Part shown: positions 8,567-17,100 of the stretch, in pieces
Layout of the letters: every line of letters starts with the position of its first letter
Numbering within the stretch: position 1 is the stretch's first letter
Source of the DNA: a bacterium
GTDB lineage: Bacteria > Krumholzibacteriota > Krumholzibacteriia > LZORAL124-64-63
Direction: 5' to 3'
NCBI GenBank assembly: GCA_003353795.1
Contig: PIVY01000036.1
Span: forward strand, 1 to 34,007
DNA: 34,007 nt
Made by a program: the position numbers and the translations under genes
The notes under the pieces: generated by a model
Databases searched by the model: none
What the model was told of the DNA's origin: nothing
What the model saw: the letters and a program-made list of their open reading frames with translations, nothing else

Positions 8567-8572
8567 ATTATA
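8567..8572 (-). promoter_or_regulatory. -10 element (TATAAT) upstream of the first C25 gene
   Basis: The minus strand reads a perfect TATAAT at 8572-8567, about 40 bases before the TTG start and 5' of the GGAGGT ribosome-binding site (8533-8538). No convincing -35 hexamer is found 16 to 18 bases upstream. The promoter may be activator-dependent or use a different spacing. Confidence 0.45.
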
Positions 8573-8633
8573 GCGCATGGAACAGACAAAAGCGGGTTGA
8601 AATGAGTAAACCACCTGTTTTCAACGAAGAAGA

Positions 8634-8657
8634 CGGGGAGGCCGGACGGCCTCCCCG
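8634..8657 (-). terminator. Terminator hairpin after the CHAT gene
   Basis: cggggaggcc at 8634-8643 pairs perfectly with ggcctccccg at 8648-8657 around a four-base loop. It is downstream of the minus-strand CHAT gene (stop at 8784). On that strand it is followed by a pyrimidine-rich stretch containing several T residues. It separates the CHAT gene from the promoter of the C25 gene. Confidence 0.65.
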
Positions 8658-8783
8658 CTCCACTGGGGGGAACAAGCAGCGAGCGCTACTTGGTCGGGTC
8701 GGTCATGGGGATAGCGGTCTCCTTTCGGGGCAATCAATGGGGATCGAACCCCCCATTTCCCCGCGGAGACGGATCTTACGACC

Positions 8784-11711
8784 TCACCGAGCGTCACCGA
8801 TGGCCACGAATGCAGCCCATACGTTGGGGTGAGCCAGCGCCACGCCCCCGGACGTGGTCCCGGAATCGGCGGCGAACTCGCGCTTGGTGGCCGCGAGCGC
8901 AGCGCCGCGAGACGCGCCCTCTTCGGTTGCCAATCGCGCGTGATACCGACCCATGAATCGAGCGGCACCGTCGCCGCCCACATCCCATAGCGCGGCCACC
9001 ACGCTGCGGGCGCCGGCATAGAGGAAGGCCTGGCTCAGCCCCACGAGCCCCTCGCCGTCCACCGATTCCCCCAGGGCCGAGGAGCAGGCCGAAAGCACGA
9101 CCTGATCGCAGTCGAGGTCGAGCGCGAAGATCTCCGACACGTCGAGGAAGCCGTCGTCGGCGTCGGTGGCGGCGAGGACCAGTCCGGAGTACTGCGGGCG
9201 TTGCTCATTGAACAATCCGTGGGTCACCAGGTGTACGGAGCGCCAGGCGCCGTCGGCGCCCGGTGCGGGTCCGAGGTGGGCCGCGGTGGCCTCGGCGCCC
9301 TGCCACACGTGCGCCGTGTCGCCGTAGATCTCCAGGAGATTCTCGGTCTCTGCTGCAGCCCCCGGCACGGGAGCCAGGCCGGCAGCGCCGGCCACGCGGG
9401 CGAACACGCTGGCCTCGTCGGGACTCGGTAACTCGGGGTCGGCCAGGAGCAACAACGGCGCCGCGTCCAGAGCCACCGGGGGCGCGGCACGCAGCCGGGC
9501 CAGGGCGCTCACCGAAGGAGCCACCAGCACGTCGACCTGAGCGGCCAGCCAGGGCACCTCGTGGAACTGTTCGGCCTGCGAGTCGCGAACCGGCAGCGCA
9601 TCGAGCGGCAGGTAATGCAACAACCCGTCGGGCACCACGATCAACCGCTCGATGCCTTCGAGGTCGGCCAGCACCGGGTCGAGAAGATCGCGGGCCACGG
9701 CGCGGGCGGGCGCCGCATACCAGGCCGCCGCGCCACCGGCGAGGTCGGGATCGTGCAAGAGAGGCAGCAGGTCACGGATCCGGCCCTCGATCTCGGACCG
9801 TGGCGGCAGCCGGCGCATGACGAATCGGTCGTGGGACACCAGCCAGAGGTGCGAGTGGCGTTCGCCCAGCTGGAACTCGAGGAACGCCTCGCCGGGGCGC
9901 AGGACGGAGGTGCGGGCCTGGTCCAGCGTGATGGGCTGCGGATAGCGGAGGTCGGCGTAGCGGGGATCGGCGGCGCGCAGCTCGGCCTCCAGCACGTCCA
10001 GACGGGACTCGAGACGTCGGATCTCGGCGTCCAGCGCAGCCGCGCTGTCGGGCGACGCCAGGCGGCGCTCCTCCAGGGCCGCCATGGCCTCCAGGGTGGC
10101 CACCTCCCGCTCACGGTACGAAGCGTCCGCGCGGACCCTGAGATCGACCTCGCTCTCGGCCAGCAGATCGAGGAGCCAGCGGGCGCGCCCCTGCTGGGCC
10201 ACCTCCCAGGCGCGGACGCCGTGATCGGCTTGCGGCTCCACCTCCTGCCGCTCGTACAGCACGCCGACCAGGGCGTCGAAGACGTCGTTGGCCTGGCCGA
10301 AGTAGCCACTCTGGACGCCGGCCGAACCGCCGCTGTATCGGCGCACCTGGAGCACGGTGTCCACGGCGAGCTGGAGCTGCGCCTCGGCCTCCTCGAGACG
10401 CCCCTCGCGGCGGGCGATCTCCGCCAGACCCTTGCGACCGGATGCCTGCAGGTCGAAGTAGCCCAGCTGGTCGGCACGCACCATGGCGTCTTCCAGGAGC
10501 GGCCGGGCCTCCTCGAGGCGGTCCTCGTCGATGAGGGCGTGGCCCTTCACCTCGAGCGCCTTGGCAACGTCCAGGGGCAACTGGTACTCCTCGGCGTGAG
10601 CGATGGCGGCATCGAGATCGGCCAGCCCCTGCTCCACGTCGCCCACCACGCAGCGATTCTGGCCCAGGGCCAGCAGGATGGTGGACTCGGTGCGGTGATC
10701 ATCGGTGGCGCGCACCAGCTCCAGGGCTTCTTCGTAGCGCGGGATGGCCTCGGCGCGATGGCCTTGCCGGGACTGGATCGAGGCCAGATTGGTGAGGTAC
10801 CAGCCCTTGCGGCGCGGGTCGGCCGTGAGGTCGGAGGCTTCCTGGTACCGGATCGTGGCGCCGGTGTAGTCGCCGGTGAGAAAGAGGATGCCGGCCTGGT
10901 CGCCGAGGCAGCCCGCCAGCACGTCGTCCGACCCGGCCTCGCGCGCCAGTTGCTCCGCGGCCTGCAGCTTGATCATGGCCTGGGTCAGCTCGCCTCGCAT
11001 GGCGTGTGTCGTGCCGATGAAGTGCAGGGCGCGGGCGCGGCCGGGATCGTAGTTCGCCGACGTGTAGGCCGCGTAGGCCTCCTCCCGCAGGGCCAGCGCC
11101 GTGTCCAGATCCATGCGCAGCCGGGCCACCACCGAGAGGTTGAGGGCCGCGTCGCCGTGCCAACGGTCGATACCGAGATCGCGGGCGCCGTCGCGGGCGG
11201 CCTTGAGCCGCGCCTCGGCGGCGTCCACCTCGCGAGTGCGGATGAGCGCCCGCCCGAGGTTGAGGTCGGCCAGGACCAGCGCCATGGGCTGACCGATGTC
11301 GGTGGCCAGACGGCGGCAGCGCTCCAGGCGTGGGCGGGCCTCGGTCAACTGGAAGGCGTCGATCTCCAGAATCGCCAGGCGCTCGAGGCAAACCAGCACC
11401 CACACGCTGTCACCGGCAGCCTCGGCGGCGGCCAGTTGCTCGCCATAGGTCGCCATGGCCTCGTCAGGATCGGAGTCTTCGAGGTCGCGTAGATCGGCGT
11501 CGGCCAGCCATCGGGTGCGGGCCGACAGTTCGCCGCGAACCCGCTCCGGCGCCACCGAACCGTCCCGGACCAGGTCACGCCAGGCCGCCTCGGCACGGTC
11601 CAGATCCTGCGCCTGGACACCGGTCGCGAGAACGGCCAGCAGGAACGACAGGACAACGATCTTGCCAGGAACCGTTGCCGCGGGTGATGATCGGCGACGT
11701 TGCGGCCTCAT
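8784..11711 (-). CDS. Secreted TPR-repeat protein with C-terminal CHAT (caspase-like) protease domain
   Basis: 975 residues. The ATG at 11711 is preceded by GAGGTGA, and the protein starts with a signal peptide (hydrophobic IVVLSFLLAVLATGVQA). Residues ~30-480 are alpha-helical repeats with TPR character (for example DRWHGDAALNLSVVARL and TGDYTGATIRYQEASDL), followed by a helical, coiled-coil-like linker. The C-terminal ~300 residues form a CHAT domain: VVPDGLLHYLPLDALP, His831 in VTHGLF and Cys876 in LSACSSALGES, the expected caspase-type dyad. CHAT-TPR proteins are proteases or scaffolds of the caspase-gingipain clan. A periplasmic or surface location is inferred from the signal peptide. 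It is divergent from an ECF sigma/anti-sigma pair only ~100 bases away, which suggests shared control of an envelope response. The substrate is unknown. Confidence 0.88.
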   Translation of the reverse strand: MRPQRRRSSPAATVPGKIVVLSFLLAVLATGVQAQDLDRAEAAWRDLVRDGSVAPERVRGELSARTRWLADADLRDLEDSDPDEAMATYGEQLAAAEAAGDSVWVLVCLERLAILEIDAFQLTEARPRLERCRRLATDIGQPMALVLADLNLGRALIRTREVDAAEARLKAARDGARDLGIDRWHGDAALNLSVVARLRMDLDTALALREEAYAAYTSANYDPGRARALHFIGTTHAMRGELTQAMIKLQAAEQLAREAGSDDVLAGCLGDQAGILFLTGDYTGATIRYQEASDLTADPRRKGWYLTNLASIQSRQGHRAEAIPRYEEALELVRATDDHRTESTILLALGQNRCVVGDVEQGLADLDAAIAHAEEYQLPLDVAKALEVKGHALIDEDRLEEARPLLEDAMVRADQLGYFDLQASGRKGLAEIARREGRLEEAEAQLQLAVDTVLQVRRYSGGSAGVQSGYFGQANDVFDALVGVLYERQEVEPQADHGVRAWEVAQQGRARWLLDLLAESEVDLRVRADASYREREVATLEAMAALEERRLASPDSAAALDAEIRRLESRLDVLEAELRAADPRYADLRYPQPITLDQARTSVLRPGEAFLEFQLGERHSHLWLVSHDRFVMRRLPPRSEIEGRIRDLLPLLHDPDLAGGAAAWYAAPARAVARDLLDPVLADLEGIERLIVVPDGLLHYLPLDALPVRDSQAEQFHEVPWLAAQVDVLVAPSVSALARLRAAPPVALDAAPLLLLADPELPSPDEASVFARVAGAAGLAPVPGAAAETENLLEIYGDTAHVWQGAEATAAHLGPAPGADGAWRSVHLVTHGLFNEQRPQYSGLVLAATDADDGFLDVSEIFALDLDCDQVVLSACSSALGESVDGEGLVGLSQAFLYAGARSVVAALWDVGGDGAARFMGRYHARLATEEGASRGAALAATKREFAADSGTTSGGVALAHPNVWAAFVAIGDAR

Positions 11712-11735
11712 GATTCACCTCGGATCGTGTGGTGC

Positions 11736-11760
11736 GGAACCAACCTGGGCCGTATTCGTC
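11736..11760 (+). promoter_or_regulatory. Candidate ECF-sigma promoter (GGAAC-N16-CGTC)
   Basis: GGAAC at 11736-11740 and CGTC at 11757-11760 are separated by 16 bases. This matches the general form of promoters read by ECF sigma factors, which often carry AAC at -35 and CGT at -10. It lies about 50 bases upstream of the sigma gene start at 11809, as expected for autoregulation. It also lies in the only gap between this gene and the divergent CHAT gene. Confidence 0.4.
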
Positions 11761-11808
11761 CCAGTATGCACCGAGCCCAGCCAAGCAGCAACAGCCCGGG
11801 AGCTCCCC

Positions 11809-12432
11809 TTGGACGACGAGCAGACGCTAGAATCACTGGATCGGCTCCGAGATCGCGCCCTGGCCGGCGACGCCCGCGCCGAATCCGACCTGTTCGAGGA
11901 ATTGCGCGTAAGATTCCTGGTCATCGCCAAAAAGAGGGTGCATGCGGACCACACCGAGGACGTGGTCCACGAAGCACTCGAGGTCGTCCTGGCAAAGTAC
12001 CGGGCCCTCGACCGCGACCGCGGCCTTCTTCTCTGGAGTCTTACCGTGCTACGCAACGTGATCGGCAATCACTACCAGGCCCAGCGCCGCTCCACCGCCC
12101 AGACGGTGCAGGTGGAAGACTGGCGGACGGTGCCGGCGGCGGCCCTCAGCGAGGACCCCACCGCCGACCTGGGCGCCACCGAAATGGCCGATCGCCTGCA
12201 GACCGCCATCGACGAACTGGCGCGCCGCTCTCCCCGGTGCGGCACCATCTTCGCGCGAATCCTCGAGAGCCTGGACCAGGCCGACGGGACCCGCGAGGTC
12301 AGCCAGGCGGCCTTGACACTGGTGCAGCAGGACTTTCCGGATCTGTCGCGGAACACCTTCTACGTAGCCCTGCACCGCTGCCGTGCGCAGCTGCGCGGGT
12401 TGCTGGACCAGATGGAGGCTGCTCATGGCTGA
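11809..12432 (+). CDS. ECF-type RNA polymerase sigma factor
   Basis: 207 residues from a TTG start at 11809, six bases after GGGAG; earlier in-frame codons run back into the divergent gene and lack such a site. The N-terminal part shows sigma region 2 features: ALAGDARAESDLFEELRVRF, then AKKRVHADHTEDVVHEALE and LLLWSLTVLRNVIGNHYQ. The C-terminal part ends in a region-4-like helix-turn-helix, LSRNTFYVALHRCRAQLRGL, though it is less canonical than usual. The stop codon overlaps the next gene's start by eight bases (12425-12432). That gene has anti-sigma features, so the two form a sigma/anti-sigma module. Targets are unknown; the adjacent CHAT gene is a candidate. Confidence 0.8.
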   Translation: MDDEQTLESLDRLRDRALAGDARAESDLFEELRVRFLVIAKKRVHADHTEDVVHEALEVVLAKYRALDRDRGLLLWSLTVLRNVIGNHYQAQRRSTAQTVQVEDWRTVPAAALSEDPTADLGATEMADRLQTAIDELARRSPRCGTIFARILESLDQADGTREVSQAALTLVQQDFPDLSRNTFYVALHRCRAQLRGLLDQMEAAHG

Positions 12433-13213
12433 CCGGGACCACAAGGCTGACCACGACCAGAAGGATCTGCTGGCTGCCTACGAACTCGGCCTTCTCGACG
12501 ACGCCGAGCGCGCCCGCTTCGAGGCCGCCACCCGCGAGGACGCCGACGTTCTCGACGACCTCTTCGAATCGGCCCCCGACGCCATGATGCTGGCCCAGGA
12601 TCCCGGCCGCTTCGCCGCCGCGGCCCGGTCTGCCCTGGCCGACGCGAAACCTCGCGAGACGGTCGGCCTGCTCCATCGACTGCGCGGCCTGCTCCGCGTG
12701 CGCGTCCTGGTGCCCGTGGCGGTGGCCCTGGCAATGGTCTTCATGGTGCTTGGTCCCGATGGCGGCGACAAGAGTGTGACGGATCTGGCCGTGGTCGCGC
12801 CGTTGCACGCCACCCGGCAGACCGTGCGCGCCGATGCTCCCGCCGCCGAGGCCCGTTTCCGCGACGCCATGGACGCCTATCTGGACGCCCGCTGGTCCGA
12901 TGCCGCCGAGAGCCTCGAGGAGGCCCTGGCGGCGGGGGGCGACACCTGGCCGCGGCGTGACCAGGCTCACCTCTACCTCGGCAGCAGCTTGCTTCTCGAC
13001 GGTCAGGCCGAAGCCGCCACCACGGCCCTCGAGGAGGCAACATCGGCCAGCGTGCTCCCGGTGCGCGAACAGGCCACCTGGCAACTGGCTCATGCCAGAC
13101 TCACCCTCGACGACGCCGCCGGCGCCCGCGCGGCTCTCGAGACCCTGAGCGCGAGTCCGGTGCTCGCCGAGAAGGCCCTGGCCCTGATGGCCGAACTGGA
13201 CGCCCGCGACTGA
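12425..13213 (+). CDS. Membrane-anchored anti-sigma factor-like protein with periplasmic TPR region
   Basis: 262 residues. The ATG at 12425 has GGAGG upstream and overlaps the sigma gene, implying translational coupling. The N-terminal DLLAAYELGLLDDAERARFE resembles the cytoplasmic sigma-binding part of anti-sigma factors, but no HxxxCxxC zinc motif is present. A single hydrophobic segment around residues 98-114 (VLVPVAVALAMVFMVLG) should cross the membrane. The remainder contains repeat helices of TPR type (DARWSDAAESLEEALAAGG, DGQAEAATTALEEATSA). The inferred role is to hold the sigma factor inactive until an envelope signal, possibly a protein contact made by the TPR part. The family identity is inferred from position and layout. 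Confidence 0.65.
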   Translation: MADRDHKADHDQKDLLAAYELGLLDDAERARFEAATREDADVLDDLFESAPDAMMLAQDPGRFAAAARSALADAKPRETVGLLHRLRGLLRVRVLVPVAVALAMVFMVLGPDGGDKSVTDLAVVAPLHATRQTVRADAPAAEARFRDAMDAYLDARWSDAAESLEEALAAGGDTWPRRDQAHLYLGSSLLLDGQAEAATTALEEATSASVLPVREQATWQLAHARLTLDDAAGARAALETLSASPVLAEKALALMAELDARD

Positions 13214-13256
13214 TTCGGGGATCAAGACTGCTGAATCGAAAACCGAATTCATCCAG

Positions 13257-13285
13257 TTGATGGATCGGGCGGTCTCTGGTAGGAT
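13257..13285 (+). promoter_or_regulatory. Putative promoter of the small secreted protein gene
   Basis: TTGATG at 13257-13262 and TAGGAT at 13280-13285 are exactly 17 bases apart, placing the start of transcription near 13292 and the ATG at 13327. Each hexamer matches the sigma70 consensus at four of six positions. Confidence 0.4.
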
Positions 13286-13326
13286 CGTGCGGAACTCGCT
13301 GCGTCCCTTTGCCCGAGGAGGCAACC

Positions 13327-13986
13327 ATGTCGTTCGCCCGCACCTTCGCCGTCATCGCACTCCTGACCATGGCCGCGAGTCCGGCTCTCGCCCAGTCCGG
13401 AGGTCGCATCGGCAACCTCAACGATCCCGTCCAGACCGTGCCCGATCTGCTGACCGGCAACCAGAGCTTCGCCTACCTGGTCTTCCCCGCCGAGCAGGTG
13501 AGCTGCCCGGACGGCGGCTGCGCCCTGCAGAACGTCTTCATGTACCTCGACTTCACTCCCGAACAGGTGCCGCAGCTCATCACCGTCAGCGGCGGATTCA
13601 TCTCCGCCGAGTCCGACGGCGACGGCGGCTGGATCCCCGGTGACGACATCTGCGTCTCGCCGCCCATGCAGATCGAGATCCTGGAACCGGGGCCGCAAGT
13701 GATCGTGATCCCCGTGGCGGACATCTGCGGCTGCGTGCCGGTGGACCAGCCCTACTTCCTCAACGTGAACTTCGAGGACGACGCCAACGGCGGCATTCCC
13801 ATCGATAACGAACCCCAGGCCGGCGTGGTCTACTGGGACCTCGGCGACGGCTACACCGACATGATCGACGTCATCGTGGACAAGACTTCCGATGGCAAGG
13901 TGATCATCTGGGGCGACATCCTCTGTTGCATCGTCGTGGGCAACGAGGCGCAGAGTTGGGACAACGTGAAGAGCCTCTTCCGGTAA
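13327..13986 (+). CDS. Secreted protein of unknown function
   Basis: 219 residues. The ATG at 13327 follows GAGGAGG by six bases and opens a signal peptide (MSFARTFAVIALLTMAASPALA). The mature part is acidic and rich in predicted beta structure, with several Cys pairs (SCPDGGCAL, DICGCVP, ILCCIVV) that could form disulfides outside the cytoplasm. I do not recognise a named family. It lacks the FlgD-like tail of its neighbours, so a periplasmic or freely secreted fate is more likely than sorting by that signal. It has its own promoter-like motif and a strong terminator, and is convergent with the second C25 gene. Confidence 0.75.
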   Translation: MSFARTFAVIALLTMAASPALAQSGGRIGNLNDPVQTVPDLLTGNQSFAYLVFPAEQVSCPDGGCALQNVFMYLDFTPEQVPQLITVSGGFISAESDGDGGWIPGDDICVSPPMQIEILEPGPQVIVIPVADICGCVPVDQPYFLNVNFEDDANGGIPIDNEPQAGVVYWDLGDGYTDMIDVIVDKTSDGKVIIWGDILCCIVVGNEAQSWDNVKSLFR

Positions 13987-13999
13987 GGCAAGTCTTCCG

Positions 14000-14102
14000 G
14001 GGTGTGTCACACTCCTCCCCGCTGGAAGTCCTCACGAAAGGCGGCCCATTAGGGGCCGCCTTTCTGTTGCGGAGATCCAGCGGGGAGGAGTGTGACACAC
14101 CC
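14000..14102. repeat. Nested palindrome between convergent genes (27-bp outer arms)
   Basis: Outer arms 14000-14026 and 14076-14102 are exact reverse complements over 27 bases. Inside them lies an independent terminator hairpin (14037-14063). The right arm ends just before the stop codon of the minus-strand C25 gene at 14110, and the left arm starts 13 bases after the end of the plus-strand gene. This is the third long intergenic palindrome of the window at a gene end, and its sequence is unrelated to the others. Confidence 0.9.
14037..14063. terminator. Bidirectional intrinsic terminator
   Basis: aaaggcggccc at 14037-14047 pairs with gggccgccttt at 14053-14063 around a five-base loop. The A-run before and the T-rich stretch after the stem let it work on both strands, serving the convergent genes ending at 13986 (plus) and 14110 (minus). 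Confidence 0.85.
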
Positions 14103-14109
14103 TGGAAAA

Positions 14110-17100
14110 TCACCTCACCAGGGAGAGTTTCTTGACGTGGTCGCCGGTCTCGGTGCGGAGGCGGTAGATGTAGGTTCCTGACGATAGCGGCGCGCCCGAA
14201 CGGTCGGTGGCTTGCCAGAGGACTGTGTGGTGGCCGGCTGGCTGGTGACCGGTGACGAGGACGGCGACGCGGCGGCCGGCCAGATCGTAGACGGAGAGGT
14301 CGACGGGGCCGGCGGCCGGTAGGGCGAAATCGATGGTGGTGGCCGGGTTGAAGGGATTGGGGTGGTTCTGCATCAGGGCCACGATGCGGGGCAGGTCGTC
14401 CACGGGCAGGATGTCGCCCACGTCCAGGGTCACCGGCACGACCACCGCCGAGCCGCCGTTGTGGGTGATGATCAGCAGTTGCTCGTGGGTGCCCTCGGCC
14501 AGGCCGGCGGCATCGACGCTCGCGTCCAGGGTCACCGTTTCGCCGGCGGGAACGATGCCGCTCCACGCATCGAGAGAGAGCCAGGTGAGGTCGTGCTGGA
14601 TGATGAAGACGCCGTTGCTGGTGTCCGAGATCGAGGCATCGGACGACGCGGAGACGCGGACCTGGCACGTGGAGCTGACCGGCCCGGTGACGGCCCAGGT
14701 GATGGCCCCGTCGGTGGCGGGCACGCCCACGGCAAGGGTCTCCCAGGTGGCGCCGTCGCGGGTGAGTTCCACGTCCACGGCGGTGATGTCCACGCTGGTG
14801 TACCAGCCGATGTCGCGAGTCTCCCCCCGGGCCCAGATGTCGCCGGCGATGGGCGACTCGACCCGGATGGTTTCGGCGAGGCTGGGTAGGGTGATCGTGC
14901 CGGCGAGGGAGTGCGGCGGCGCCCCGTAGTTGTCGCCCTGCAGGGTCCACGGCAATGCGAGTTCGCCCAGGCCCTGCTCGGCCACGATGGTGATGGTGGC
15001 CTGGCCGGTGAAGCCGACGTAGATGTAGTCGCCGTTCCAGCCCACTTCGGCGCCATCGCCGGTCGCCCCGTTCCAGCCCAGGGTGGCGTTGGAAGTGGTC
15101 ATGTTGGAGGCGCCGAGCACGTTGACGCCCGGTGGGAAGTCCAGCGCCACGTCGATGATCCACTCGTCGTCGGGACTGCCGTTGGTGACGCTCAGGTGGA
15201 GGGTGGTCTCCACGCCGGGCTCGTAGCCGTCCTCGGCAAGGACCACGGAGCTGCCGTTGAGATTCTTGGCGCCGCCACCGGACACCGTGGGATCCACCTG
15301 ACTCACCGCGAAGTTGAGATCGGAGCCCGCGGGCCCGTTGTTCACGATGTGCAGCGACCGGTTCTGCTGACCGTCCACCGGCACGGCGAACGCGAGGTAA
15401 CCGGGATCCACGTCGCAGGTCGCCAGCGACAGCACACCCACCGGCAGGTAGGCCACGGCCGTGCCCGCGACCAGCGGCGCCGCGCCCGGCGCGTAATCGG
15501 CGTAATAGGTGTAGAGCACGCCGTCGGTGCGGGAGTGGTCCTGGATGCCGGCGGTGCCGTAGCCGCGGGTGTTGTCGTTGTTGGTCACCGTGTGGTACTG
15601 GCAGACGATGGCGCCGTCGCCGCTGGTGGTGGGATGGTACGCGGGATCGAGGAGGATGACCTGGCAGTTCTGAATGCCGCCATGGTAGTTGGCCATGCGG
15701 CTCCACTGAACGATGTAGCGATGGTTGGCCGCGTCGTGCCAGCGGTAGACGCGGTTGGAGCCGCTCTGGCGCAGGTCGTCCCAGAACACGGCGATCATGG
15801 CGTCGGGACTGCCGGCCGAGGGCACGGTCCAGTTCCGGTAGTGCGCCAGGTCGGTGTCGCCGAAGGAGACCCAGCCGTTGGAGCAGATGGACAGCCGGGT
15901 GTGGTCCACACCGTAGTAGCGGAACGCGAAGGGAAGGTCCACGGTGCGGGTGTCGTCCTGCTCGTAGCCGAAGTCGGAGAGGCCGGCGTCGGTCCCGGAG
16001 CCGCCGTGGTTGGGATCGATCTCCACCCACTGGTAGACCGGCGCCAGAGGATAGCCCGTGTCGCCGCTGTCGTAGGCGTGGTAGCCGTAGAGGTCGGGAC
16101 CGGCGGGGTCGGTGATTCCGGCCTCCCCCACGGCCAGGGTGATATCCACGCGGCGAACGGTGCCGTCGTCCTGGGTCAGCACGATGGTCAGCGGCGCGAG
16201 ATGTCCGCGCGGGCAGTCGCCGGCGATGACGATGGCGAAGGGATCGCCGGCATTGGTGCCGTCTCCACCCGGGGCGATGCTCCCCCAGACGCCCGACGAG
16301 TCGGTGACGGCCACCCACGGGCTGCGCGCCTGGAGCACCGCGTCGGCGCCGGCCACGGGCCGCCCACCGTCATTGCTCAGCGTGACCACCAGTTCACCGC
16401 TGGTGCCGGGTAGCGGGTCGCCGCCCGAGTAGGCCACGTCGCCCGGCTCGAGGCGACTGGCCACCACCGGCAACTCGAAGCGCGAGATCCAGGCTCCGTC
16501 GGCCCCGGTCACCTCGACGCGCAGTGAACAGGCTTCCTGGTCGGGCGCGGCGGCATCCACGGCCACGCGGATGGCGCGGTCGCCGCTCGAGGTTCCGCCC
16601 GCCGGAATGGCGGCGTAACCGGCGGCCGCCTGGGTCACGATGAGCCAGGAACTCTCGCTGGTCACGGTGGCGTTCACGCCGGTCGCCGTGGCGGTACCGA
16701 GGTTGCGGAGCACCAGGTCGATCTCCAGGGCCTCGCCCGGATTGACCAGCTGGTCGCCGTTGCCGGCCGTATCGTCGAGCTGCCAGGAATCGAGGGTCAC
16801 CCAGTGGGGCTGGTCGCCGATCGTGGCATCGCCCAGATAGGGCATGAGGCCGTGACCGGTGACCGTGACCTGGAGCGAGCCGTTGGTCACCGCGGCCAGC
16901 GGCAAGGTGACCGCGCCAACGTCATCGGTCAGCCCCACGGCCACCACGACGTCTCCCTGGACGATGGCCACGCGGGCGTCGGCAACAGGCTGGCTGGATG
17001 CGTACACCGTCACCGGCAGCGCGCCGGCCGAGGCGGGTAATGCGGCCGGATGTTCGACCACCAGTTGCCGCGGCACGGACATCCAGAGATCGGTGGCGGG

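Noticed and set aside
8686-8706. Tiny minus-strand frame MTDPTK after an AAAGGAG-like site, between the CHAT gene and its terminator.
   Set aside because: Six codons with a plausible ribosome-binding site, but nothing supports a functional peptide. It could be chance.
8725-8775. tRNA-like string (ggggttcgatcccca on the minus strand) downstream of the CHAT gene.
   Set aside because: The T-loop-like sequence does not have a proper five-pair stem, and no acceptor, D or anticodon arm or CCA fits around it.
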